A stretch of DNA of 64,000 nucleotides from Streptosporangium roseum DSM 43021. Its GTDB lineage: Bacteria; Actinomycetota; Actinomycetes; Streptosporangiales; Streptosporangiaceae. The DNA lies in contig NC_013595.1 of assembly GCF_000024865.1 (NCBI RefSeq), forward strand, positions 5,394,001 through 5,458,000, in the 5' to 3' direction. The notes below the pieces were generated by a model. The model worked only from the letters and a program-made list of their open reading frames with translations. It was not told the DNA's origin and made no database searches. Below are positions 1-7,072 of this stretch, one piece after another (position 1 is the stretch's first letter; every line of letters begins with the position of its first letter). A program made the position numbers and the translations under genes.

Positions 1-506
1 TCGGGGTCATCGACCACGCCGCCCCCGAGACCTGTGTCGAGCCGCTGGGCACCGGCCGCATCGTCGGCATGGCGAGGGAGGATCATCCCCTGGTGATCAA
101 AGGGGTCACCCTGCGCCGGTTCGCCGACGCCAAGCACGTCGGGGTGTCCAGGCACGGCCGGCTGCACGGGCCGATCGACGATCTTCTGGCTGCCCGGGGA
201 CTGCGCCGCAGGACCGCGGTGACCGTCTCCTCGCACTCGATGGCCCTGCTTCTGGCCAGACAGAGCGACCTGGTCTGCCTGGCGCCCGCTCCCGCCGACG
301 ACGATCTCCCGGCGGCGCTCGGCCTGCGCGCCTTCGAGATCCCGCTGGAACTGCCCGAGGTCGAGGTGGCCATGGCGTGGCATCCACGCAACGACGCCGA
401 CGGCGGGCAGCGCTGGCTGCGCGACCAGGTACGCGAGGTCCTGCGCGGAACCAGAGCCTTCACCAACCCTCCCGGCCGGACGCCGGCCGGTAGATCCGGG
501 AAGTAG
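1..506 (+). CDS. LysR-family transcriptional regulator, C-terminal part (5' end outside window)
   Basis: The open frame enters from the left edge (codons in phase with base 3) and ends at TAG 504-506, giving about 167 residues. The pattern is that of a LysR substrate-binding domain: a mid-domain segment rich in S/L (SSHSMALLLA), a 'DLVCLAP' strand, and the typical C-terminal run with WHPRND followed by a helix ending in a Leu/Arg-rich tail. The DNA-binding domain lies outside the window, so its target cannot be seen. The last 12 codons lie inside the first copy of a 40-bp tandem duplication (471-550). The second copy is non-coding, so the present stop may be shifted from the ancestral one. 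Family assignment is fairly sure; ligand unknown. Confidence 0.75.
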   Translation, partial: GVIDHAAPETCVEPLGTGRIVGMAREDHPLVIKGVTLRRFADAKHVGVSRHGRLHGPIDDLLAARGLRRRTAVTVSSHSMALLLARQSDLVCLAPAPADDDLPAALGLRAFEIPLELPEVEVAMAWHPRNDADGGQRWLRDQVREVLRGTRAFTNPPGRTPAGRSGK

Positions 507-550
507 CCCGCCCGGCCGGACGCCGGCTGATAGATCCGGGAAGTAGCCCG
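471..550. repeat. Two tandem copies of a 40-bp unit at the LysR 3' end
   Basis: Bases 471-510 and 511-550 are the same 40-base unit with two differences (around 488 and 490 against 528 and 530). The first copy holds the last codons and stop of the LysR gene; the second lies just after it. It looks like a recent local duplication. Confidence 0.9.
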
Positions 551-665
551 CCCGTGCTTCCAGCCGACACCCCTCACACCGGCGCGGCACGAGCCGGTGC
601 CCTCGCCACCCCGGAAACCACAAGATCCCGGCCGACCATGACAGTCCACCGGGATCTCGTCACCT

Positions 666-810
666 TTCCTCAGGCCATCCCAGGAACGGCCCACCGTGGT
701 GGGCGGAGGATTCCCGCAGCAGATGCTGCAGGATGTAGACGCCGCCCAGGCGCACGTCCAGTCCGGTGGAGCCCAACCGTTCCAAGGCCTTGATGCTGAA
801 TTGGGTCCCC
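666..810 (-). pseudogene. Remnant similar to the LGG-type helical region of actinobacterial pentapeptide-repeat proteins
   Basis: On the minus strand about 48 codons read without a stop (FSIKALERLG, then LDVRLGGVYILQHLL). They resemble the segment 'ERFTKAIEQLG..LDVRLGGIYALERI' that precedes pentapeptide repeats in many actinobacterial membrane proteins. There is no start codon with a ribosome site, and the frame is cut on both sides. The rest of 507-830 holds nothing else recognisable. The match is by eye, so treat the family name as tentative. Confidence 0.4.
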
Positions 811-830
811 CAACGAGGAAGGCTGGTGGT

Positions 831-1460
831 TCAGAATCCGATGGCTTCGCGGAGCAGCAGGACGGTGCCGCGCCCGGGGTGGGGTTCTGCGTTGAGGATG
901 AGAAGGCGGTTGAGGGCACCGGGCTGCCCGTAGGCCTTCATGGCGCGCTCGTTTTCCAGCGGAAGGCAGTGGTCTTCGACGCGCCGCAGCGCGGTGCCCA
1001 GGTCGGGTACCACCTTCTGCGCCCCGACGATCCAGATCGCGCGGGCCGCGGCACCCGAGTAGCCGGCCAGCTGGCTTCCGCTGGCCGAGGCGGCCACAAG
1101 GGATCCGGTCTCGGTGACCGCGGCGACGCTGCCCACAATGACGTCGGGGCAGGCAATCATCCGCCAGATCTCGGCCAATTGGGTGGCGCGGTCCATGGTC
1201 GTGCTGCGTGCCTTGACGGACTCGTATCGCCCGCTGCTGTTGATGTCCTCATCGATGCCGGACAGGCGGAGGGTCTCGCTGGCCCCAGTGAACACGCTGA
1301 CGCCCTCGGGTATCAGCTCTTTGATGCGGACACGCGCGGCGGCGGCGTCGTCGAGGACTTCGACGGTGAAACCGTGTGCGGCCAGCGCAGCGGCCGCCCG
1401 CTCCAGGCGCTGCGCGGGCGCCGGGTCGGCGAACGGTGTTGCCGGCATTGAGGTGGTCAT
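831..1460 (-). CDS. LUD-domain protein (LutC/YkgG-like)
   Basis: This gene encodes 209 residues. The ATG at 1460 is chosen because AGGGGAG lies upstream and residues before it do not look coding. LUD signatures are visible: an N-terminal helix, 'GVSVFTGASETL', then IVGSVAAVTETGSLV and a GAQKVVPDL segment near the C-terminus. LUD proteins include lactate-utilisation LutC. Here no lutA/lutB partners are present, so the substrate is unknown. It is transcribed divergently from an ECF41 sigma gene across a nearly symmetrical intergenic region, and its promoter has the same -35/N16/-10 as three other start regions nearby. Control by an ECF41 sigma factor is therefore likely. Confidence 0.75.
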   Translation of the reverse strand: MTTSMPATPFADPAPAQRLERAAAALAAHGFTVEVLDDAAAARVRIKELIPEGVSVFTGASETLRLSGIDEDINSSGRYESVKARSTTMDRATQLAEIWRMIACPDVIVGSVAAVTETGSLVAASASGSQLAGYSGAAARAIWIVGAQKVVPDLGTALRRVEDHCLPLENERAMKAYGQPGALNRLLILNAEPHPGRGTVLLLREAIGF

Positions 1461-1512
1461 GATGTCTCTGAACTCCCCTGTTCGCTGGATGATGTGTTCG
1501 TCTCGCCGGTCC

Positions 1513-1539
1513 GACAACACAGCCCCTCGGAATGTGAGG
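1513..1539 (-). promoter_or_regulatory. ECF-type promoter of the LUD gene
   Basis: Read on the minus strand: CCTCACA (1539-1533), 16 bases, TGTC (1516-1513). The pattern agrees with the TGTCACA-N16-CGTC type recalled for ECF41 sigma factors. The leader to the ATG at 1460 is about 45 bases. Confidence 0.65.
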
Positions 1540-1550
1540 CGGCGCACCGG

Positions 1551-1577
1551 CCTCACATTCCGGTGCGCTGTCTTGTC
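1551..1577 (+). promoter_or_regulatory. ECF-type promoter of the first sigma gene
   Basis: CCTCACA (1551-1557), 16 bases, TGTC (1574-1577). This is identical in both boxes to the opposing LUD promoter. It suggests autoregulation of the sigma gene that starts at 1620. Confidence 0.65.
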
Positions 1578-1619
1578 GAACCGGTGAGGACAGATGCGAC
1601 CAAGGGAGCCGTCGGCACC

Positions 1620-2558
1620 ATGACCACCCAATCCCGGCCAGGACACGGCCGGCTCGATCCCGGCCTGGACGCGATCACGAGCGAGCGGCGCCAGCTGATC
1701 AATATCGCCTACCGGCTTCTGGGCTCCCTGGCCGAGGCCGAGGACGCCGTACAGGAGACCTACGCCCGCTGGTACGCCATGTCCCCGCAGCAGCAGGACG
1801 CCATCGAATCCCCCGGCGCCTGGCTGACGACAGTCACCAGCCGCATCTGCCTCACCCTGCTCAGCTCCGCCCGGGTCCGACGAGAGACCTACGTGGGTGA
1901 ATGGATCCCCGAGCCGCTACCCGAACGTACGGAGCGGAGCACCGGGCGGCCGGGCGGCACCACCGTCGACCCGGCCGACCGGGTCACCCTGGATGAGTCG
2001 GTCAACATGGCCTTCCTGGTCGTGCTCGAATCGATGACCCCGGCCGAGCGCGTCGCGTTCATCCTGCACGATGTCTTCCGCTACTCCTTTGCCGAAGTGG
2101 CCGGGATCGTCGGCCGTACGCCGGCGGCCTGCCGCCAGCTGGCCTCCTCCGCCCGCCGCCGCATCCGCGACTCGCAGGGCCCCGCGAGTCCGACAGTCCA
2201 GCAGGCCGGCATCGTCAGGGACTTCAAGCAGGCATGGGAGGCCAAGGACATCGACGCCCTCATCGGCCTGCTCGACCCCGACGCCACGGCGATCGCCGAC
2301 GGCGGCGGCCTCGCCACGACCTTCCTGCGCCCCATCGAAGGCGGCGAGCAGATCGCGCGCGCCTGGGTCGAGATCGCCGACCGGAGGCCCGGCGACATGA
2401 CGTTCCTGGAGCGTACGGTCAACGGTCAGCCCGGCCTGGTGGCTCAGCAAGACGGCGTCACCGTGACGGTGTTCGCGTTCGAGGTCGCAGGCGACCGGAT
2501 CAAGCGCATCTGGGCAGTACGCAACCCCGAGAAGCTCCGCCGCTGGACGACGGGCTGA
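1620..2558 (+). CDS. ECF41-group RNA polymerase sigma factor (SigJ-like) with C-terminal SnoaL/NTF2 domain
   Basis: This sigma factor has 312 residues. The ATG at 1620 follows AAGGGAG. Region 2 spans about residues 20-80 (LGSLAEAEDAVQETYARW), region 4 about 125-180 (LTPAER-like, FAEVAGIVGRTPAACRQLASSARRR), and residues 190-312 form an NTF2/SnoaL-like extension. Group hallmarks are all present: WIPEPL at 95-100, DGGG at 227-230 and NPEKL at 302-306. In ECF41 factors the C-terminal domain takes over the job of an anti-sigma factor. The promoter (1551-1577) shares boxes with the LUD, oxidoreductase and SnoaL start regions. A second ECF41 gene lies 1.7 kb downstream, so which sigma reads which promoter is open. 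Confidence 0.92.
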   Translation: MTTQSRPGHGRLDPGLDAITSERRQLINIAYRLLGSLAEAEDAVQETYARWYAMSPQQQDAIESPGAWLTTVTSRICLTLLSSARVRRETYVGEWIPEPLPERTERSTGRPGGTTVDPADRVTLDESVNMAFLVVLESMTPAERVAFILHDVFRYSFAEVAGIVGRTPAACRQLASSARRRIRDSQGPASPTVQQAGIVRDFKQAWEAKDIDALIGLLDPDATAIADGGGLATTFLRPIEGGEQIARAWVEIADRRPGDMTFLERTVNGQPGLVAQQDGVTVTVFAFEVAGDRIKRIWAVRNPEKLRRWTTG

Positions 2559-3033
2559 GGCGCGTCTCCATACCGTCGGTCCCGCTCACAGCCGCCACCC
2601 AGCAGCGGGACCCCCTCGAGGAGTGGGAACGGAGCTGGGCGCGATACCGATCATGGTCACGCCCGTCCGCGCCTCGCCCCACTCAGCGGACAGTCCGCGC
2701 CGGGGCAGGTCTGGAGCGCAGAGGTTCCGGAAGACGAACCTCACCAGCGACTCATCTTGCGCCGAGTTCACGTCCCTGCAGCACAGGCCGCCCAAGGCAG
2801 ACAGCTCTGCAAGTGACTGCCACCGAGTGATCACCCTCGTGCGGAACCGCGACACCTACCTGTCTGAGGCCGCCCTGAAATTCCGGGAGTCCACCGCCAG
2901 CAGGCCCTTCATCGCACATCGCCTGCCCGCCGCGCGCCGCGACCGGTGCCTCTCAAGAGGCCCTTGCCGATGGTTTGGTCCGAAGCACCGTCACGGAGGT
3001 CGGATTTTCAGACGCGTGATGTGCGTCACGTCG
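2559..3033. other. Intergenic region without a recognisable gene
   Basis: Several frames are open but none has a ribosome site, family motif or consistent third-position GC bias. The right end leads into the promoter at 3034. No clear remnant was identified. Confidence 0.5.
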
Positions 3034-3060
3034 TGTCACTCCGTGATGATCCGCGGTGTC
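3034..3060 (+). promoter_or_regulatory. ECF41-type promoter of the oxidoreductase/sigma operon
   Basis: TGTCACT (3034-3040), 16 bases, TGTC (3057-3060). The ATG at 3069 is only 8 bases after the -10 box, so the transcript is probably leaderless. No Shine-Dalgarno sequence precedes that ATG apart from a weak GAGGG. Confidence 0.65.
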
Positions 3061-3068
3061 TTGAGGGC

Positions 3069-4238
3069 ATGGTTGAACACAGCACACTCCACAAGGTCGT
3101 GGTCATCGGCGGCGGTTACGCGGGAACCGTCGCGGCCAACCACCTGCGTATGCGCACCGACGTCGACATCACCCTGGTCAACTCCCGCCCGAAGTTCGTC
3201 GAACGGATCCGGCTGCACCAGTTCGTGGCCGGCAATTACGACGCCTCGGTCGACTACGGCACGCTGCTCGGCGACGGCATCACGTTGGTGGTCGACAACG
3301 CCACCCGGATCGACACCGCCTCACAGACGGTGGAGCTGGCATCGGGCCGCGCGCTGGACTACGACCACGTCATCTACGCGGTCGGCAGCACCGGCGCGGT
3401 CCCCTCCTCGGTGCCAGGCGCGGCCGAATTCGCCTACTCCGTCGCCGAATTCGAGTTCGCTCAGCGGCTGCGTGCCAGGCTGGTGGAGCTGCCGGCCCAT
3501 GCCGCGGTCACCGTGGCCGGCGGCGGGTTGACCGGCATCGAGACGGCCGCGGAACTCGCCGAGCAAGGACGTACGGTCACTCTGGTCTGCGGCGGAACCC
3601 TGGCTCCGTCACTCAGCGCTCCTGCCCGCCGATCCGTCGCGACGTGGCTGTCCGAGCACGGCGTCACCGTGCTCGAGGCCAACGCGGTGGCCGAGGTCCG
3701 GCAGGACGCGGTCGTCTTGACCGATGGACCCGTACGGCAGAGCGCACTCACCATCTGGACGGCCGGTTTCGGTGTGCCGGGCTTGGCGGCGGCCAGCGGG
3801 TTGCGCGTCGACGCGCTCGGCCGGCTGCTCACCGACGAAACGCTGATCAGCGTCGATGACGACCGCATCGTCGCGGCGGGTGACGCCGCTTCACCGTCGG
3901 GCCGCCCGCTGCGGATGAGCTGCCAGGCCGCGGTACCGCTCGGGATGCAGGCCGCCAACACCGTGCTGAGCCGCATCGCGGGAACAGCACCGGCGGCGAT
4001 CGACCAGGCCTTCAAGGGATCGTGCATCAGCCTGGGCCGGCATGCCGGTACGATGCAGCTCGCCCGCGAGGACGACACCCCCTTGGACTCCTACTTCGAC
4101 GGGCAGAAGGCCGCGGAGCTCAAGGAGGAGTTGTGCCGGAGGGCGGTGACGGGTATCGCCATGGAGGCCCGTAGCCTGGGTGCCGTCGTTTGGCCCAAGG
4201 GCGGGCCGCGTGCCGCGCAGATGGTCGCCTCCCCATGA
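3069..4238 (+). CDS. FAD-dependent NAD(P)/pyridine nucleotide-disulphide oxidoreductase (Ndh-like)
   Basis: The product has 389 residues. The start is set at 3069 because the Rossmann strand (VVVIGGGYAG, GGG at 14-16) follows at once and an ECF promoter ends 8 bases upstream. A second dinucleotide site (TVAGGGLTGIETAAEL) lies mid-protein, and the FAD-closing motif IVAAGDAA lies near residue 274. There is no CxxxxC redox pair, so it resembles type II NADH dehydrogenases or apoptosis-inducing-factor-like oxidoreductases rather than thioredoxin or glutathione reductases. Its stop overlaps the start of the second ECF41 sigma gene (ATGA), so the two are translated together. FAD oxidoreductases are recurrent neighbours and targets of ECF41 sigma factors. 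Confidence 0.85.
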   Translation: MVEHSTLHKVVVIGGGYAGTVAANHLRMRTDVDITLVNSRPKFVERIRLHQFVAGNYDASVDYGTLLGDGITLVVDNATRIDTASQTVELASGRALDYDHVIYAVGSTGAVPSSVPGAAEFAYSVAEFEFAQRLRARLVELPAHAAVTVAGGGLTGIETAAELAEQGRTVTLVCGGTLAPSLSAPARRSVATWLSEHGVTVLEANAVAEVRQDAVVLTDGPVRQSALTIWTAGFGVPGLAAASGLRVDALGRLLTDETLISVDDDRIVAAGDAASPSGRPLRMSCQAAVPLGMQAANTVLSRIAGTAPAAIDQAFKGSCISLGRHAGTMQLAREDDTPLDSYFDGQKAAELKEELCRRAVTGIAMEARSLGAVVWPKGGPRAAQMVASP

Positions 4239-5116
4239 CCACCAACGAGCATGCTGAGCGGTTCACCCTGTTGCGGCCGCTGCTGTTCACGATCGTCTAC
4301 GAGATACTCGGTTCGGCGACCGAATCCGACGACGTGCTGCAGGACGGCTATCTCCGGTGGGCGGACGTGGACCTGGCGACGGTCCGTGACACCAAGTCGT
4401 ACCTGGCGCGGCTGGTGACCCGTCAGGCACTCAACGCGTTGCGGGCCGGCGCGCGCCGCCGCGAGGACTACGTCGGTGTGTGGCTGCCGGAGCCGCTGCT
4501 GCTCGACGAGCACGACGCGTCGGCGGACGTGGTGCTCGCCGAGTCGGTGTCGATGGCGATGCTGGTGCTGCTCGAAACGCTCACCCCCGATGAGCGCGCG
4601 GTATTCGTCTTGCGCGAGGTGTTCGGCTTCGACTACGACGAGATCGCGGGAGCAGTGGGCAAATCGGTCGTGACGGCACGCCAGGTGGCGCATCGCGCCC
4701 GCGAGCACGTAGCGGCGCGACGTAAGCGCTTCGAGCCCGCAGGCCCGGCCAAGACCGCGCGGATCACCGGGCAGTTCATGGCCGCGGTGACCACCGGCGA
4801 CATGGAGGGGCTGCTCTCGCTGCTCGCGCCGGACGTCACCTGGACCACCGACAGCGGCGGCAAGGTGATCGCGGTGCGCCGGCCTGTGATGGGCGCGGAG
4901 AAGGTGGCCGCGCTCCTCCTGGGAATCTTCCGCGCGGACACGCGGATCGAGTCGGTGAACTGCAACAACACGCCCGCGCTTGTCGCCTACAGCGGCGACC
5001 ACCTGGAGGGTGTCTTCCTGGTCGAAGTCGTCGGCGGGAAGATCACTCACTTCTACGCCATCCGCAATCCGGACAAACTCCTCGCATTGGCAGCACCACG
5101 TCAGATCAGCCGGTAG
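4235..5116 (+). CDS. Second ECF41-group sigma factor with C-terminal SnoaL/NTF2 domain
   Basis: This paralogue has 293 residues; its ATG at 4235 overlaps the oxidoreductase stop by four bases. Region 2 has 'EILGSATESDDVLQDGYLRW', region 4 has LTPDERAVFVLREVFGFDYDEIA, and an NTF2-like domain follows. ECF41 hallmarks are WLPEPL at 83-88, a DSGGK variant of the DGGGK motif, and NPDKL at 278-282. It is clearly related to the sigma factor at 1620 but divergent enough to be an old duplicate or separately acquired. As a member of the 3034 promoter operon it may feed back on its own transcription. Confidence 0.92.
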   Translation: MTTNEHAERFTLLRPLLFTIVYEILGSATESDDVLQDGYLRWADVDLATVRDTKSYLARLVTRQALNALRAGARRREDYVGVWLPEPLLLDEHDASADVVLAESVSMAMLVLLETLTPDERAVFVLREVFGFDYDEIAGAVGKSVVTARQVAHRAREHVAARRKRFEPAGPAKTARITGQFMAAVTTGDMEGLLSLLAPDVTWTTDSGGKVIAVRRPVMGAEKVAALLLGIFRADTRIESVNCNNTPALVAYSGDHLEGVFLVEVVGGKITHFYAIRNPDKLLALAAPRQISR

Positions 5117-5354
5117 GCGCCTGATCCTCCACGAGGGAACCTGGTCCCGGAGCCGCCACACTGCACAACGGGCGCCCGTGCCCACGGCCCCGCAGCCCTG
5201 GCACGACCACGAGCGGATAGACGTAGAACAGCAGCCGTCGCAGCTTCTGCGGCGCGGGCGTGGCGCCTGCGGAGTCACCAGCCGTCCGGCGAACTCGTCC
5301 ACGGCCCGCGCTCAAGGCCGCGCCGCCTGACCCAGACGAAACATCATCTTGGCT
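5117..5354. other. Intergenic region
   Basis: No gene recognised. On the minus strand a short hydrophobic stretch (LLFYVYPLVVVPGL) can be read, perhaps a decayed membrane-protein end, but nothing supports a gene. Confidence 0.4.
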
Positions 5355-5381
5355 CCTGACATTCCGAGGTGCTGCGTAGTC
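5355..5381 (+). promoter_or_regulatory. ECF41-type promoter of the SnoaL-like gene
   Basis: CCTGACA (5355-5361), 16 bases, AGTC (5378-5381). The spacer begins TTCCG exactly as in the LUD and sigma promoters and also keeps the GCTG near its middle. The leader to the ATG at 5433 is about 45 bases. Confidence 0.6.
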
Positions 5382-5432
5382 GTATCTAGCGGGAAGCCAA
5401 GTTTTCACACCGAATGGAAGGGACCGGTAGAG

Positions 5433-5873
5433 ATGCCTGCGCAACGCGAGGTAGACGAAGCCAAGATCAGGAAGCAAGTCGACAAGATAGTAGAAGGAAT
5501 CCAGGCCAAGGATCTCGAGCGCCTGAAGCAGCTTTACGCAACGGACGTCGTTTCTTTCGACGTCGAGCCGCCGCTGCAACATGTAGGGATAGCGGCGAAA
5601 TTGAAGAACTGGGCGAAAGTGTTCACGTTCTTCCAGGATGCGACTTATGAGGTTCGCGACCTGACGCTCATCGTGGATGAAAATGTGGCATTCGGGCACG
5701 GATTCGGCCGGCTCAGCGGCACACTGAAGAACGGGACGGCGACGAGCGGTATGTGGGTCCGGGCCACTTTCTGCTTCCGGAAGATCGACGGCGATTGGCT
5801 GATCGCGCACGACCAGGTTTCCGTGCCACTCGATATGCCGAGCGGCAAAGGAGTGACCGACCTCGAGCCCTAA
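5433..5873 (+). CDS. Free-standing NTF2/SnoaL-like domain protein
   Basis: The product has 146 residues. The ATG at 5433 follows GGAAGGGA. An N-terminal helix (KQVDKIVEGIQAKDLERLKQLYA) is followed by the cone-shaped NTF2 fold pattern, with VSFDVEPPLQ, a long beta-sheet region, VAFGHGFGRLSG and a W-rich C-terminal strand (DWLIAHDQVSVP). It resembles SnoaL-like or ketosteroid-isomerase-like ring proteins of unknown substrate. Base composition is lower in GC than the flanking sigma genes. Its upstream motif matches the ECF41 promoters. Since ECF41 sigma factors carry an NTF2 domain that controls them, this single-domain protein is a candidate partner or effector of that system. That is inference. 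Confidence 0.75.
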   Translation: MPAQREVDEAKIRKQVDKIVEGIQAKDLERLKQLYATDVVSFDVEPPLQHVGIAAKLKNWAKVFTFFQDATYEVRDLTLIVDENVAFGHGFGRLSGTLKNGTATSGMWVRATFCFRKIDGDWLIAHDQVSVPLDMPSGKGVTDLEP

Positions 5874-6028
5874 CGGGTCGCGGAGGTTCACGACGCCGCG
5901 GGCGGTCCCCTGCGACTACGCAAGCTCTCGCCGCCCGAATCGACCGAGACGCCGCAGCCCGACCCACCCGGGGTCATGGCGCATGAGCACACAAGGCTCA
6001 CGTGCCGGAGTGTCGTCAAAGCCCCGCG

Positions 6029-6274
6029 TCAGGACGGGGCGAGAACGCAGAACTCGTTGCCCTCCGGGTCGGCGAGGACCGTCCACGGCACTTTGCCCTG
6101 GCCCACGTGGGCGGGCGTCGCACCGAGAGCCTGGAGGCGCACGACCAACTCCGCCTGATGGGCCGCAGAGGTGGTGGCGAGATCGAGGTGCACACGGTTC
6201 TTTGTCGTCGACTTGGGTTCCGGGACGGTAACGACGTCGACATCCGCACCGTCGCCGAACAGAGAGCAACTCGC
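6029..6274 (-). pseudogene. Truncated VOC/glyoxalase-like protein
   Basis: On the minus strand about 81 codons read up to TGA at 6031-6029. The typical C-terminal half of an actinobacterial glyoxalase-like protein is visible: VPEPKSTTKNRVHLDLAT, then VGQGKVPWTVLADPEGNEF and CVLAPS. An in-frame stop at 6277-6275 cuts the frame and no start codon exists, so the N-terminal half is gone. The remaining parts of 5874-6516 hold no other gene. Confidence 0.75.
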
Positions 6275-6297
6275 TCACCAGTCGCAATGCCCAGCTC

Positions 6298-6360
6298 GCC
6301 AAGTAGAGCGCTCAGCCCCGCCAGGTAAACCGCTCACTTGCCAGATGAAGCGCCAAGTCA
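6298..6360. repeat. Three degenerate 20-22 bp repeats
   Basis: Imperfect units beginning GCCARRTRRA at 6298, 6320 and 6340 follow each other and end in CGCTCA-like sequence. They are short and degenerate; function unknown. Confidence 0.35.
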
Positions 6361-6516
6361 CAGTCAGCCCCTACGACACCACGAGTTCAACCTCAGTATT
6401 TCACCGGCATCGCGATCCATCCCGCTTCATGTCTGCCACCGCCATTCTGGTACCATCACATCTCAACCGTCCGGATAATCCTGCCGAGATTACCTTGTAA
6501 GAATGCAGGTCGAAAA

Positions 6517-6756
6517 ATGACAGCAGTACGGGTCACATACGATGATGCAGTCGATGCAGCCTATGTGTATCTATCCGATCCCCAGATGGCGCGCCCACGC
6601 GTGGCTCGCATGTATCCGTGCGATCCGATCGAGGTCGACGGTATGATAAATCTTGATTTCGATGAAGAGGGTCGCGTCATAGGAATCGAAATACTGGGGG
6701 CGAAGTCAAAACTTCCCAAATATCTTCTCGAATCTGCAGAAATGCTTAATGGCTAG
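6517..6756 (+). CDS. DUF2283 domain protein
   Basis: The product has 79 residues. The pattern is that of DUF2283: an N-terminal strand VTYDDAVDAAYVYLSD, a central basic loop, then INLDFDEEGRVIGIEILGA and a short C-terminal helix. The family is small, soluble, widespread and without known function, and is often found near mobile or toxin-antitoxin-like genes. Third-position GC is much lower than in the neighbours and the upstream 100 bases are AT-rich, which suggests horizontal transfer. The ribosome site is weak (AATGCAGG region). It lies alone between the VOC remnant and the end of the large minus-strand operon. Confidence 0.75.
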   Translation: MTAVRVTYDDAVDAAYVYLSDPQMARPRVARMYPCDPIEVDGMINLDFDEEGRVIGIEILGAKSKLPKYLLESAEMLNG

Positions 6757-6965
6757 AATCCGGGATCGCCTTGCGGCCATGCCATGATCAGCACTGACGG
6801 CGACATCGGGTGTGATTATTTCGTCGGCAATGATTTGGCCGGTCGCGGAAGGTGCTGTCCGGGCATTCGATGGTGGTACGGGCCTGCGGTGTGCACCGCC
6901 TCAGCTGCGGATCCGGGAAACCGGCCCCGAACAGGCCCGCAATGACCTTCCCATACTCCCTTGAG

Positions 6966-6983
6966 CCGGCGAATCAACGCCGG
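6966..6983. terminator. Short hairpin after the minus-strand operon
   Basis: CCGGCG (6966-6971) and CGCCGG (6978-6983) pair across a 6-base loop. It lies about 80 bases past the acyl-CoA ligase stop. There is no T-run; a weak terminator at best. The rest of 6757-7015 shows no gene. Confidence 0.35.
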
Positions 6984-7015
6984 AAGCGGAGTGTCGGCGT
7001 TGCGGCTGAGATCAC

Positions 7016-7072
7016 CTCAGTGACGAAAAGCAGCACGAGTGGTGACCGCAAGCCGCACAGCCGGCTCACTGG
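7016..7072 (-). repeat. 57-bp conserved 3'-end element, copy 1
   Basis: This element matches 27134-27190 in inverted orientation at 51 of 57 positions. Read along the minus-strand gene it contains the stop codon of the acyl-CoA ligase at the same place where the other copy contains the GH78 stop codon. The invariant middle includes GCTTGCGGTCACCACTC and TGCTTTTCGTCACTGAG on the minus strand. Confidence 0.8.

Larger units (their letters stand above)
1501..1589. promoter_or_regulatory. Symmetrical divergent promoter region (imperfect 89-bp palindrome)
   Basis: The core is a perfect 13-bp inverted repeat, 1528-1540 against 1550-1562, with a 9-base centre. The flanks 1501-1523 and 1566-1589 are also imperfect reverse complements. 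Each strand therefore carries the same promoter, one reading towards the LUD gene and one towards the sigma gene. Confidence 0.75.

Noticed and set aside
4091..5302. Long open frame antisense to the second sigma gene
   Set aside because: It mirrors the sigma coding frame, has no ribosome site or family motif, and arises from GC-biased codons on the other strand. The same holds for long antisense frames over 7039-8688, 8657-10462, 9892-11361, 15919-18213, 24597-27167, 27586-31629 and 54404-56728.
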